Below are positions 17,476-26,381 of a DNA stretch of 63,604 nt, piece after piece. Under the pieces are notes generated by a model, which worked only from the letters and a program-made list of their open reading frames with translations, searched no databases and was not told the origin of the DNA. How positions within the stretch are numbered: the first letter of the stretch is position 1; each line of letters starts with the position of its first letter. The DNA is from an uncultured Lewinella sp. (GTDB taxonomy: Bacteria > Bacteroidota > Bacteroidia > Chitinophagales > Saprospiraceae), in contig CAJXPD010000016.1 of assembly GCA_913057785.1 (NCBI GenBank), positions 1 to 63,604 of the forward strand, read 5' to 3'. A program made the translations under genes and the position numbers.

Positions 17476-18888
17476 ATGTATATATCAGAAAGCATTATGT
17501 CTACGAGAAAACGAACCCGAACACAAAAGACCAAAGCATCCCAAAGCAAGCCGCCAGTAACCACAGTAGAGTTCACTGCAGCGGAAAGAACGATTAGTGT
17601 CGTAAAAGAAAAGCAAAACTTGTTAGATGCCGCCGTAGTACATCGCATTCCTCATATGCAAGAATGTGGTGGACATGGCAAATGTACCACCTGTCGAGTC
17701 CGCATCGTCGATGGTATTGATAATGTATCCCCACGCAATGAATTGGAGACGCACTTGGCCAGTTGTCGAGAATGGGATTCCTCGGTACGATTAGCTTGTC
17801 AGACTAAGGTCCACGGCCCTGTTAAGGTGGAGCGCTTAGTAAAAACATTTGGAGACGTAAGCTTACTACAAGGAGAAGGTTTAGAGCAAAGTGGAGGAAA
17901 AGAACAATACTTGGCCATTCTTTTCTGCGATATGCGAAATTTCACACCATTTGTCGAAAGCAATTTAGCCTTTGATGTAGTACACATCATCAATCGCCTA
18001 TTCGCTGTATTAGGAGAGCCAATCCTGATGAATAATGGCCTAATCTATCAATATGTGGGAGATGAGATCGTTGGTCTGTTTGGTTTAGAATCACAGACAG
18101 CGGAAGAGAGTTGTATGGCGGCTTTGCGCGCAGCTTTAGGCATGCGCACTGCCCTACAGCAATTGAATGATGAATTGATGAGCGAATTTGGGATGGAAAT
18201 TGAAATTGGGGTAGGTATCCATTTTGGGCCAGTCATCGTAGGCAAGATGGGACATCCCAGTCATAGACAATTTAGTATTATCGGAGATGCTGCCAATGTA
18301 ACGAGTCGTATACAGGCCGTCAACAAGACTATGCGTACCCAAATTTTAGCCTCGGAGGCATTATTGGACGAACTGCCAGAAGAGACCGTTTCGGTAGGAA
18401 GGTTCAAACGTATTCCGTTGAAGGGCAAAAGCCATCCCGTTCGAATTATTGAGGTCATTGGTTTCAATCAACCAGATGACATCTTTCTGATCCAACAAAG
18501 CATGCCTTTCCTGTTCGCGCATGAAAGTGCTTTCGCCGCTGAATTTTACCGCCGCCTCTTCGAAAAGGCCCCACAAGCCCGGCAATTGTTCAAAGGCAAT
18601 ATGGAAAGGCAAGTGGCCTTATTAAGTCATGTACTTAAAGGAACCGTTTATGCGCTCTGTCGTCCACAAAACCTCGTCATGGGCTTACAAGAATTAGGTA
18701 AGAGGCACATCTCCTACGGTGTCAAAAAGGAGCATTTTTCCTTGGTAAAGGAGGTGCTTTTAGAAACCCTGTCTTCCAGTATTGGAAAGGGATATAATCA
18801 ATTAACTCACCAAGCCTGGGATCGCGTGTTGGATATTGCTTTTGAGCAAATGCAAATCCCTATGGACAAGGCCAATTCCAAAACTTAA
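17476..18888 (+). CDS. [2Fe-2S] ferredoxin - class III nucleotidyl cyclase - globin fusion protein
   Basis: A 470-residue soluble protein with three domains. Residues about 28-120 are a plant-type [2Fe-2S] ferredoxin with the ligands C64, C70, C73 (Cx5Cx2C) and C108. Residues about 143-330 are a class III cyclase: metal Asp152 (FCDMRNFT), Asp196 (YVGDE), and the transition-state pair Asn274/Arg278 (DAANVTSR). The usual adenine-selecting Lys is Gln192, so ATP or GTP use cannot be decided. Residues about 333-465 are a globin with likely B10 Tyr358, E7 Gln379 and proximal His411 (GKRHISYG). The protein should make a cyclic nucleotide in response to redox state and O2/NO. A second ATG at 17497 (Met8) is an equally possible start. 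It is monocistronic and convergent with a TonB-type gene. Confidence 0.92.
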   Translation: MYISESIMSTRKRTRTQKTKASQSKPPVTTVEFTAAERTISVVKEKQNLLDAAVVHRIPHMQECGGHGKCTTCRVRIVDGIDNVSPRNELETHLASCREWDSSVRLACQTKVHGPVKVERLVKTFGDVSLLQGEGLEQSGGKEQYLAILFCDMRNFTPFVESNLAFDVVHIINRLFAVLGEPILMNNGLIYQYVGDEIVGLFGLESQTAEESCMAALRAALGMRTALQQLNDELMSEFGMEIEIGVGIHFGPVIVGKMGHPSHRQFSIIGDAANVTSRIQAVNKTMRTQILASEALLDELPEETVSVGRFKRIPLKGKSHPVRIIEVIGFNQPDDIFLIQQSMPFLFAHESAFAAEFYRRLFEKAPQARQLFKGNMERQVALLSHVLKGTVYALCRPQNLVMGLQELGKRHISYGVKKEHFSLVKEVLLETLSSSIGKGYNQLTHQAWDRVLDIAFEQMQIPMDKANSKT

Positions 18889-18902
18889 GCCTCGGTTCAA
18901 AG

Positions 18903-19309
18903 TCAAGGGTAGTGCTCCTGCCCCTGAAAAGAGATCGGTAAAATGACCGCTCGCGCAATAGGGGTTCCGTTGCGTTTGGCCGGTTCCCAATTGGGCATCA
19001 TCTGTAGGATCTGGATCGCAGCTACCTGTAGATCATCATCTACTTTATTCATTACAGAGAAATGAGATAAAGATCCATCCTCATTCACCAGAAATTTAAG
19101 CTTGACCACTGCGCCCTCTTTCTCTATGGCATTGCTATAAGGATACTTCAACTTGGTTTCTAAGTAGTCAAATAAAGCATTTGGGCCGCCTGGGAAACTC
19201 GGCTTCGTCTCAATATTACTTGCTCCTCCCTCCCCATTTGTCCGGATCGAAGAATGGGTGGGGTAAGCATGGCTAGTACAGCGAGTAGAAGTATTGTAGG
19301 TTTTAACAT
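18903..19309 (-). pseudogene. TonB-family protein, apparently frameshifted
   Basis: The minus strand encodes a TonB C-terminal domain: KPSFPGGPNALFDYL, then LKYPYSNAIEKEGAVVKLKF, then VNEDGSL and MMPNWEPAKRNGTPI. This frame has no start codon before the upstream stop. One frame over, an ATG at 19309 opens MLKPTILLLAVLAMLTPPIL, a convincing signal peptide or membrane anchor, which then runs into a stop inside the TonB domain. A single-base deletion in the C-rich or G-rich stretch (about 19225-19265) would join the two into one 134-residue periplasmic TonB-like protein. It is either a true pseudogene or a sequencing error. The protein is short, lacking the long Pro-rich linker of energy-transducing TonB. 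Confidence 0.65.
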
Positions 19310-19319
19310 GGGTACCAGT

Positions 19320-19345
19320 TTTTCAGTGTTTTCAGTGTTTTCAGT
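19320..19345. repeat. Short tandem repeat
   Basis: Three near-perfect copies of the 9-mer TTTTCAGTG lie just upstream of the frameshifted TonB gene. There is no known role; it could be slippage-prone. Confidence 0.6.
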
Positions 19346-19510
19346 TGAGCTTTAGTATCTGGGGTACATTTTATGGATTGGTCTAGCGAGTCCGCAAAAG
19401 TGTTACCCCTCTCTTCTACTTTTTCCATTAAATGATAAAGTCTAGCATCCTTCCAAGCAAAAGAAGCGGGAAAGCGCTATTCTTTTGCAGGAAGCTGGTA
19501 TTTTTACTGC

Positions 19511-20233
19511 ATGTTCTTACATGCCCGTTCTCATCAAACCGAACAATTAGACGATTTTGAACTGAGTGGTATCAAGCTGCAAAGGACCCTTCGGGAATTA
19601 GGTCTGATCAATCGCCTATTTGGTAATGTGAGAATTGTGAAAAACGCTATCTGGCGAGAAATGGAAAAGGCTCGCTTGGAAAAGGCGACCATCGTTGACT
19701 TGGGCTGTGGAGGAGGAGACCTCTTGGCTGCTCTAGCTCAATCTGCCGAGAAAAAGGGCTATCAACTGCGATTGATCGGCATTGATGGCAATCCGGCTAG
19801 CCTCTCCTTTGCAGAAGAACGGTACACAAGCTTAAAAACTGTTCGTTTTCAACAGGCTGATATAAGACAGCCTGACTTTCAGGTTCCTCCCTGCGATTTT
19901 CTGATAAGTAGCCACTTCCTGTATCATTTCCCCGACGAGGAATTGCCTGATTTCTTGCACAAGCAATTAAAACGGGTTAGACGGGTTGCGATTTTCAGTG
20001 AATTAGACCGTCACTTTCTTGCCTTACAACTATTCAAATTTGTTTCTTTGCTGCTAGGTTTTAGTAAGATGACACGCCAGGATGGTCAAACGGCAGTGCG
20101 ACGGGCTTTTCGGAGAAGAGAGCTTGTAAAAATTCTCCAAAAGACTTCCTACGTGAAATATAGATTAGCCTACAAATGGGCATTTCGTCACCTTTTAACG
20201 ATCTATTGTATACATGATGACCTTTCTAAATGA
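19511..20233 (+). CDS. Class I SAM-dependent methyltransferase
   Basis: A 240-residue protein with a Rossmann methyltransferase core. Motif I is VDLGCGGGDLL (about 62-72), the acidic end of strand 2 is IGIDGN (about 93), and motif II/III surrounds ADIRQPDFQVPPCDFLISSHFLYHF. The N-terminal helical part (LDDFELSGIKLQRTLRELGLINRLFG) resembles UbiE-related enzymes found with type III polyketide synthase genes in Bacteroidota, but no such genes are adjacent here. The acceptor is unknown; a small lipophilic product is likely. The end overlaps the next gene by 20 bases, indicating co-translation. Confidence 0.88.
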   Translation: MFLHARSHQTEQLDDFELSGIKLQRTLRELGLINRLFGNVRIVKNAIWREMEKARLEKATIVDLGCGGGDLLAALAQSAEKKGYQLRLIGIDGNPASLSFAEERYTSLKTVRFQQADIRQPDFQVPPCDFLISSHFLYHFPDEELPDFLHKQLKRVRRVAIFSELDRHFLALQLFKFVSLLLGFSKMTRQDGQTAVRRAFRRRELVKILQKTSYVKYRLAYKWAFRHLLTIYCIHDDLSK

Positions 20234-20636
20234 TTGGATACAGAAGCTAATGCAAACGCCTGGAAGTTTGTGGTTGGTCTATATTGCTGTCTACTTTATT
20301 TGGGGTGTTTTGATGCACAACTTCGGTATCTACACCAAAATTGCCCGCTTCAAGCATTGGTGGCAAATCATCACCTGTTACATACTTTATATGATCCCGA
20401 TTTCCATCCTCTTGGATGGCCTCCCCTGGTATCAGCAGTATGCATATGGTTTGTTCTTCATGGGTATTCTTGAATTTGGAGGATACGCCATTAAGTCTTC
20501 GACTGCATTTGAAAATAACATTCTCGATCGACTATTTGGAGAACGCAACTTTGCCTTGGGCATGACTCTTTTCTTTGCCTCCTACTTCCCACTGGGGAAT
20601 GCTTTAGTACATACGATCCATAATTTGTTTTTATGA
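20214..20636 (+). CDS. Small integral membrane protein, unknown
   Basis: A 140-residue protein with about four membrane helices (about 18-38, 50-68, 75-95 and 115-135) and Trp/Tyr-rich interfaces. I do not recognise the family. Two consecutive ATG codons (20214 and 20217) are possible starts. It overlaps the methyltransferase by 20 bases, so it may anchor or work with that enzyme; this is inference. Confidence 0.7.
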   Translation: MMTFLNDWIQKLMQTPGSLWLVYIAVYFIWGVLMHNFGIYTKIARFKHWWQIITCYILYMIPISILLDGLPWYQQYAYGLFFMGILEFGGYAIKSSTAFENNILDRLFGERNFALGMTLFFASYFPLGNALVHTIHNLFL

Positions 20637-20749
20637 CTAACATAAGCGACTTGGAAAGTTAGAGGGATAGCAGTAGTTTTATTAAAGGTATACATAGCTT
20701 ACATCTAAGATACCTATGTAGAATATTCTAGCATGAAAATCGCAACCTT

Positions 20750-21214
20750 ATGAAACGAATATTACAACTTATCTGCCTTTTAAGCTGTTGCTGCTGGATC
20801 GGATGCGCATCTAGTAATTACGGCCCTCGCAATGCCTCATCAGAAGTCATAGACCAGGGATATGGATCCCAAAAGGAAAGCTCCCGAACAACGGCCATCT
20901 CTCATCAGAAAATCAGTCGACAAGACGAGTCTTTAACCATGGCGGATCTATTGTCACGCGCTCCAGGTGTATCAGTGAGCGGACAGGGCAGGGACCTAAC
21001 GGTTCGAATTAGAAGCAGGAAGTCTATCATTGGTGGCAATGATCCTTTATTTGTAGTCAATGGGCAAATAATGGGATCCGGATTTCAATCCGTAAGCTTC
21101 CTAGATCCATTTATGATCGATAATATTTCGGTATTGAAAGATGCTGCGGCCAGCTCCCAATATGGTCATCGAGGAGCTAATGGGGTCGTTTTGATCAATT
21201 TGAAGAAATACTAA
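20750..21214 (+). CDS. Free-standing TonB-dependent receptor plug-domain lipoprotein
   Basis: A 154-residue lipoprotein: signal peptide with lipobox ending WIGC (Cys19), a 45-residue spacer, then a TonB-receptor plug domain. Plug signatures are TMADLLSRAPGVSVSG, VRIRSRKSIIGGNDPLFVVN, IDNISVLKDAAASSQYGHRG and ANGVVLINLKK, which match the SusC-type plug almost from end to end. There is no beta-barrel; the stop comes right at the end of the plug. It is therefore not a truncated receptor by accident, since it has its own lipoprotein signal. Its 3' end is 2 bases before the M28 peptidase gene, so the two are an operon. The role is unknown; binding to TonB or a barrel partner is inferred. Confidence 0.85.
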   Translation: MKRILQLICLLSCCCWIGCASSNYGPRNASSEVIDQGYGSQKESSRTTAISHQKISRQDESLTMADLLSRAPGVSVSGQGRDLTVRIRSRKSIIGGNDPLFVVNGQIMGSGFQSVSFLDPFMIDNISVLKDAAASSQYGHRGANGVVLINLKKY

Positions 21215-21216
21215 CT

Positions 21217-22944
21217 ATGTTGCAACGCTGGGGCCATCTCTTATTGGCTATCTCTCTCTTGACATCCGTTGGTGCGCAGGAAAACTCGACAGTGATTGAA
21301 AAATACTTGGACCTCGTGAACGATCATTTTGATGCTGAGCGAGCTTTTGCTACTACGCACTTTGTTTCGGAGCAATGGCGACTTCCCGGAAATCATGGCT
21401 TCGATACCAGTGTCTACTATGTCCAACGAATCTTGGAGGAAGCCGGCTTTGTATTGCAGGAAAATGCAAAACCGGGTCAAGCACATTATCGGCTAGAGCG
21501 CTACCCGCTACGTAGGCCCACCTGGGAGCCCGTGGATGCTCAACTGTCAATTAAAGGGGTTGAAAAGCCTATCCTCGATTTCTCAAGTAATCGAAACATG
21601 ATCGCTATCAACAGTTTTTCCACCCCTTCAGAAGGCCTGAACGCCTCGGTGGTATTCGTGGAGAGCTGTAGCGCCGGAGCCATCAAGGATGCCAAGGTAA
21701 AGGGAAAAGTGGTGGCCGGAAAGTGCAATGTCTATCAATTGTTTCGCACGGCGGTCCTAAAAGAAGGGGCATTAGGGGTCCTGGCCTATAGTATTCCCAA
21801 ATACAATCAACCGGAGAAACATCAGCATTCCATTCCCTTCAAGTCTATTGGTTTTAATAGTGAGGCCAAAGCTTGGGGCATTAACCTATCTTATGCGGCA
21901 TGGCAGGCCCTTGAATCGGCGCGAGAAAAGGGCGAGGTAGAAATTCACACTAAGATTGAGACTAAGATCTACTCTTCTGAAGAGCTTACCTTAGTAGCTG
22001 AGATCCCAGGTCAGGAGCACTCCGATGAACGCTTTGTGTTCAGTGCACATGTGCAAGAGCCCGGAGCCAATGATAATGCCTCAGGTGTTGGCACACTTGC
22101 AGAAATGGCTCGCGTTGCCATTAATCTATATGAAGAGCAGAAGATAGCCCCCAACCGGACGATCACTTTCCTTTGGGGTGACGAAATCTTATCTACCAGG
22201 CGATTTATTCAACAAGATAAAACCCGGGCTACTGGTATAAAATGGGGCCTAAGCCTGGACATGGTAGGAGAAGATACGGAAAAGACAGGCGGCACCTTTC
22301 TAATTGAAAAAATGCCCGACCCTTCTGCTATCTGGACTCGAGGAGAGGATAAGCATACAGAGTGGGGAGCCAGCCCGGTTAGCAAATCGGATTTAAACCC
22401 GCACTATTTCAACGACTTCATGGAGCGCGTTTGCCGGCAGCAGGCTCAGCGATCGGGATGGGTCGTCAATACCAATCCGTTCGAGGGAGGTAGTGATCAT
22501 CAACCCTTTCTGAATGCAAAAATACCCGGGCTATTATTTTGGCACTTTACGGATGTATATTATCATACCGATGCAGATCGAATAGATAAAGTATCTCCCA
22601 AGACGCTCTACAATGTTGGCGTCAGCGCCTTGGCCAGTGCCTTGGTATTGACGGAAGGAGGAGAACAAGTAGCCCTTGAATTACATGAGGTCTTGCAAAC
22701 TGCTGCTGACAAAAGACTGCAGATCGAAAGAGATCTCTCTGTCAAAGCGCTTAAGGATGGTGGCAAACGAGCCAAAGAGGAAGATATCTGTAACACCTGG
22801 ACTGATTGGTATCTGAGAAGTACTCCTACAGTAAAAGATGTACTTTTAGGAACGGACTCCCCCGAATTGCAAAAGAAACTACAACAAGCCACAAAACGTT
22901 TGTTGAAAACACAAAAGGAAACCTTCAGACTGTTGAAACAGTAA
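21217..22944 (+). CDS. Secreted M28 family zinc peptidase
   Basis: A 575-residue protein with an N-terminal signal peptide (cleavage near VGAQ, residue 21), a protease-associated-like insert (about 120-230), and an M28 core. Zinc-ligand motifs are SAHVQEPGANDNASG (His and bridging Asp, about 272-286), WGDE (about 326) with catalytic Glu, SLDMVGED (about 347), and HTDADRIDKVSP with the last His. It would trim amino acids from peptides in the periplasm or outside. It follows the plug-domain lipoprotein by 2 bases and is followed after 18 bases by an SDR gene. The C-terminal 120 residues are helical and unassigned. Confidence 0.88.
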   Translation: MLQRWGHLLLAISLLTSVGAQENSTVIEKYLDLVNDHFDAERAFATTHFVSEQWRLPGNHGFDTSVYYVQRILEEAGFVLQENAKPGQAHYRLERYPLRRPTWEPVDAQLSIKGVEKPILDFSSNRNMIAINSFSTPSEGLNASVVFVESCSAGAIKDAKVKGKVVAGKCNVYQLFRTAVLKEGALGVLAYSIPKYNQPEKHQHSIPFKSIGFNSEAKAWGINLSYAAWQALESAREKGEVEIHTKIETKIYSSEELTLVAEIPGQEHSDERFVFSAHVQEPGANDNASGVGTLAEMARVAINLYEEQKIAPNRTITFLWGDEILSTRRFIQQDKTRATGIKWGLSLDMVGEDTEKTGGTFLIEKMPDPSAIWTRGEDKHTEWGASPVSKSDLNPHYFNDFMERVCRQQAQRSGWVVNTNPFEGGSDHQPFLNAKIPGLLFWHFTDVYYHTDADRIDKVSPKTLYNVGVSALASALVLTEGGEQVALELHEVLQTAADKRLQIERDLSVKALKDGGKRAKEEDICNTWTDWYLRSTPTVKDVLLGTDSPELQKKLQQATKRLLKTQKETFRLLKQ

Positions 22945-22962
22945 ACTGCTAAGCTGATTGAA

Positions 22963-23757
22963 ATGAAAGACGAAAAGACGGTACTAATCACGGGTGGATC
23001 CAGTGGAATTGGGTATGCTATATCGACCTACTTTGCAAAAGCGGGATTCCGCATCCTCTGGGTTTCCAAACCTGAAGAAGAACTACAGCAAGCACGCCAA
23101 GATCTATTACAATTGCTTCCTTCAGTCGATCTTCACACATTCGCTCAAGATCTTAGTCTGGAAGGTTCCACTCAGGCTACTTATGAATGGGCGAAACAGT
23201 TTGGAACCATCGATGTACTGATCAACAATGCAGGGTTCGGGACGCACGGTTTTCTTCAGGAAACACCGATAGAAAAAGAGCTGAATATGGTTCGCCTCAA
23301 TGTCTTAGCGCTGTACCAATTGACACGCCTCTTCCTCGACGACATGCTGGCCCAAGACACGGGCACTATCATTAATATCAGCTCAAACTCATCCTTCCAA
23401 CCAGTAGCTCGCATGATTACTTATGCCTCCACCAAAGCCTTCGTCACTCACTTCTCCAGAGGCTTACAAGAGGAACTGGATCTACAGGGCTCCAAAGTTA
23501 GAGTTCTAACGGTCTGTCCCTCAGCCATCGTTGATACTCCTTTCTCAAAAGACATGCGAGACGTTAAGACATTCAATGGCTTAGTCTATACCACGACGGC
23601 GGAGGTAGCCAAGGATGTGTGGCAGGCTTTTCAAAACCAAAAGACTTTTTTGGTCACGGGTAAAAGAATGCGATTCTTTTATTCCATCAGGAGGTTGGTC
23701 CCATATGCCCTCCAACAATACCTGACCCGGAAAGAAACCGAGCGTATTCCCTCATAA
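22963..23757 (+). CDS. SDR family NAD(P)-dependent oxidoreductase
   Basis: A 264-residue classical SDR: ITGGSSGIGYA (about 8-18), NNAGFG (about 88-93), the catalytic Ser in NISSNSS and YASTK (YxxxK, about 155-159). It is related to the DltE/YqjQ-like group acting on unspecified ketones or alcohols. It is cytoplasmic. It closes the rightward set beginning with the plug lipoprotein (18-base gap from the peptidase). A functional link with the peptidase is not evident. Confidence 0.88.
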   Translation: MKDEKTVLITGGSSGIGYAISTYFAKAGFRILWVSKPEEELQQARQDLLQLLPSVDLHTFAQDLSLEGSTQATYEWAKQFGTIDVLINNAGFGTHGFLQETPIEKELNMVRLNVLALYQLTRLFLDDMLAQDTGTIINISSNSSFQPVARMITYASTKAFVTHFSRGLQEELDLQGSKVRVLTVCPSAIVDTPFSKDMRDVKTFNGLVYTTTAEVAKDVWQAFQNQKTFLVTGKRMRFFYSIRRLVPYALQQYLTRKETERIPS

Positions 23758-23873
23758 CTGGAAGTCCTTCGTTCCTAAAGGGCCAAATTCTAACTCGCCA
23801 CAAAGCTGTAAAAAGTCTGGCAAAATGTAAGCTTATACTCATCATTACGTATTCGGGTGATGGGTGCTTTTCG

Positions 23874-23881
23874 TATCTTTG
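23874..23881 (+). promoter_or_regulatory. Bacteroidota-type -7 promoter element
   Basis: TATCTTTG matches the Bacteroidota consensus TAnnTTTG exactly. It is followed by GTCACCGC and lies 121 bases upstream of the ASPIC/UnbV lipoprotein start. No good -33 TTG was found at the usual distance, so the call rests on the -7 box. Confidence 0.5.
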
Positions 23882-24002
23882 TCACCGCAAAAAAACGAAG
23901 CAAAACACAAGCAAAATCGAGTGGCAAAATCGCCATGAGAATGGGCTGCTGAGAAAAGCCCTTTCTGCTTGTACATTTGGTACACTGCTTAATTAAAAAA
24001 GG

Positions 24003-26288
24003 ATGAGCGCAAGAACAAGCTGGGGAATACTTAAATCCGTTGTTATTCTATTAATACTATCCAATTGCAATCCCGCTGTGGAGGATGATCAACCTGCAAG
24101 AACACGCGTACAGTACAGAGCAAAGGTACAGCCTGAGGCTAGCACCTTAGAAATGATTAAAAGGGTAAAGGCAGCAGCAACTGCCATAGATGCCCAAGAA
24201 GCACGATACATTCTCAATCAGAAGAAGGTAGACTTTTTTGAGCAACAGCTAGATGAAATGGAGGTTGGAGCAGATCGAAATCTGGTGCTCTACGACTATG
24301 GCATAGAGTTATTGAGAGCCGGATATACGGAGAAAGCCATTGAGGTTTTTACGAACTTCCATGACTTTTTTACGGACAAGATCTTTCTCGACAAACAGAA
24401 AACGCTTACAGAGTTTAAAACTCAATTAGGGGTTAGTTACTTGAGAATGGCGGAACAGCAAAACTGCCTAGAAAATCACAATAATGAATCCTGCATCATC
24501 CCTATCTCAGAAAAGGCACAACATATCAATACGGAGGGTTCTACTAAGGCTATTGAATACTTAGAGGCTTGCCTGGAGGTGAATCCCTTCGACTATGAAA
24601 TACAGTATTTGCTAAATATCGCGTACATGACCCTTGGGGGATATCCAGATCAAGTCCCGGAAGAATTCCTGATACCTGAATCCTATTTTGAGACGAATGG
24701 CTTTTCCAAGTTTCCAGATGTCGCCATGGATTTAGGGGTGGATGTGAATGAGATGTCAGGCGGTATCTGTTTGGACGACTTCAATGGAGACGGTTTGCTG
24801 GATATAATGGTCTCTTCTTGGGGCTTCGAAGATCAGATCCGCTATTATGAAAATGATACTCAAGGTGGATTTACGGATAAAACCGCTGAAACTGGGCTGG
24901 TGGGGGTTACTGGTGGCCTAAATTTGAAGCATGCGGATTTTAACAATGATGGCTTTTTGGATTTCATCATCTTAAGGGGAGCTTGGCTAGAAGATCAGGG
25001 CAAAATCCCGAATTCCCTGATTCGAAACAATGGTGATGGTACTTTTACGGATGTGACCATTGCGGCAGGCATCTACTCTGAACGCCCTACTCAGACCGCT
25101 ATCTGGGCGGACTTCAATCTTGATGGCTGGGTAGACATTTTCATCGCCAATGAATCTACTGATAAGGGAGCCAATACCTGCGAACTTTTTGTCAATCAAA
25201 AAGATGGAACCTTTTCTGAAATAGGAAAAGCTTCAGGACTAACAGAAACTGGCTTTTTCAAAGGGGTGGACGTGGGCGACTTGAACAATGACGGTTATCC
25301 AGATTTATACCTTTCGAACTTTAGTGGAAAAAACCTCTTGTATTTGAATAGAGGAGTAGAAAACGGCATCTCCTTCCAATTGGCATCAGATTCGGCCGGT
25401 GTTGCGGATCCATTGGAAAGTTTTTCTACCTGGATATTTGATTACAACAATGATGGGCTCGACGATATTTTCGTTTCTGGTTACTCCAATGCAGAAAAGT
25501 CTCCGGCTAATATATTCATGGCCAATATTAGAAATCCCTACGATCCGCGTCTAGAGGATCATCGCCCCCGCTTGTACCGAAATAATGGTGATGGGACCTT
25601 TACTAATATTGCGAAAGAGTCGGGCATAGGAGAACCCCTTACGACCATGGGCTGCAATTATGGAGATCTAGACAATGATGGTTTTCTAGACTTTTATGCC
25701 GCCACCGGCGACCCTAGCTTTTTGTCTATCGTCCCTAATAAAATGTATCGAAATCAAGGGGGTGAGACCTTCGAAGACGTAACCTTTGGTGGTGGATTCG
25801 GGCATATTCAAAAGGGACATGCGGTTGGCTTTGGCGATCTGGATATGGATGGTGATCAAGATATCTACGCCGTCATGGGTGGTGCGTACGAGGGAGATAA
25901 CTTCCAGAATGTACTGTTTGAAAACCCAATCGGCAATCAGAATAGTTGGATCAATATACGTTTGGAAGGCAGTACGAGTAATCGTTCAGCGATAGGTGCG
26001 AAGATCATCGCCACAGTCACGGAAGAAGGAAATACTCGGAAAATCTATCATACCGTTGGTTCCGGAGCCAGTTTTGGTGGCAATAGTTTACTGGCGGAGT
26101 TAGGACTGGGAAAGGCCGAACAGATTGATCAGTTAGAGGTGATTTGGCCCAATGCTAGCCGATCAGTTTCAACCTTTACCTCTGTAGACATCAATAGAGT
26201 GATTAAGATCAAGGAAGGAGAAGGAGACATTATACCGATGGAATTATCCCCGGTGACTTTCCAAAAGATGGATCATCAACATCATTAG
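24003..26288 (+). CDS. CRTAC1/ASPIC-UnbV VCBS-repeat lipoprotein
   Basis: A 761-residue lipoprotein with lipobox ILSNC (Cys22). Residues about 45-225 are helical, TPR-like. From about 235 to 640 there are at least seven FG-GAP/VCBS blades with calcium-loop motifs such as FNGDGLLDI, FNNDGFLDF, LNNDGYPDL, YNNDGLDDI and LDMDGDQDI. An ASPIC/UnbV domain follows (about 650-740, with NRSAIGAKI). The expected form is a surface-exposed beta-propeller anchored to the outer membrane. Such proteins accompany SusC/SusD pairs in glycan-using Bacteroidota. It faces the leftward SusD gene across a strong terminator. Confidence 0.88.
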   Translation: MSARTSWGILKSVVILLILSNCNPAVEDDQPARTRVQYRAKVQPEASTLEMIKRVKAAATAIDAQEARYILNQKKVDFFEQQLDEMEVGADRNLVLYDYGIELLRAGYTEKAIEVFTNFHDFFTDKIFLDKQKTLTEFKTQLGVSYLRMAEQQNCLENHNNESCIIPISEKAQHINTEGSTKAIEYLEACLEVNPFDYEIQYLLNIAYMTLGGYPDQVPEEFLIPESYFETNGFSKFPDVAMDLGVDVNEMSGGICLDDFNGDGLLDIMVSSWGFEDQIRYYENDTQGGFTDKTAETGLVGVTGGLNLKHADFNNDGFLDFIILRGAWLEDQGKIPNSLIRNNGDGTFTDVTIAAGIYSERPTQTAIWADFNLDGWVDIFIANESTDKGANTCELFVNQKDGTFSEIGKASGLTETGFFKGVDVGDLNNDGYPDLYLSNFSGKNLLYLNRGVENGISFQLASDSAGVADPLESFSTWIFDYNNDGLDDIFVSGYSNAEKSPANIFMANIRNPYDPRLEDHRPRLYRNNGDGTFTNIAKESGIGEPLTTMGCNYGDLDNDGFLDFYAATGDPSFLSIVPNKMYRNQGGETFEDVTFGGGFGHIQKGHAVGFGDLDMDGDQDIYAVMGGAYEGDNFQNVLFENPIGNQNSWINIRLEGSTSNRSAIGAKIIATVTEEGNTRKIYHTVGSGASFGGNSLLAELGLGKAEQIDQLEVIWPNASRSVSTFTSVDINRVIKIKEGEGDIIPMELSPVTFQKMDHQHH

Positions 26289-26307
26289 ATTCTTGTTTCT
26301 TATTGAT

Positions 26308-26347
26308 AAAAAAAGTGGCCCATCCATTCCGCGGAATGGATGGGCCA
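26308..26347 (-). terminator. Strong terminator between convergent genes
   Basis: A perfect 15-bp stem (TGGCCCATCCATTCC, 26316-26330, with its complement 26333-26347) surrounds a 2-base centre. The seven A at 26308-26314 form the T run for leftward transcripts of the SusC/SusD operon. The structure also lies 28 bases past the rightward gene. Confidence 0.9.
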
Positions 26348-26381
26348 TTATGTTTAACCTAATTATAGGTTTGTGTCTCTA

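Noticed and set aside
23888..24002. CRISPR arrays, tRNA or rRNA genes in the window
   Set aside because: No regularly spaced repeats and no cloverleaf or rRNA-like stretch were found here or elsewhere; only scattered palindromes.
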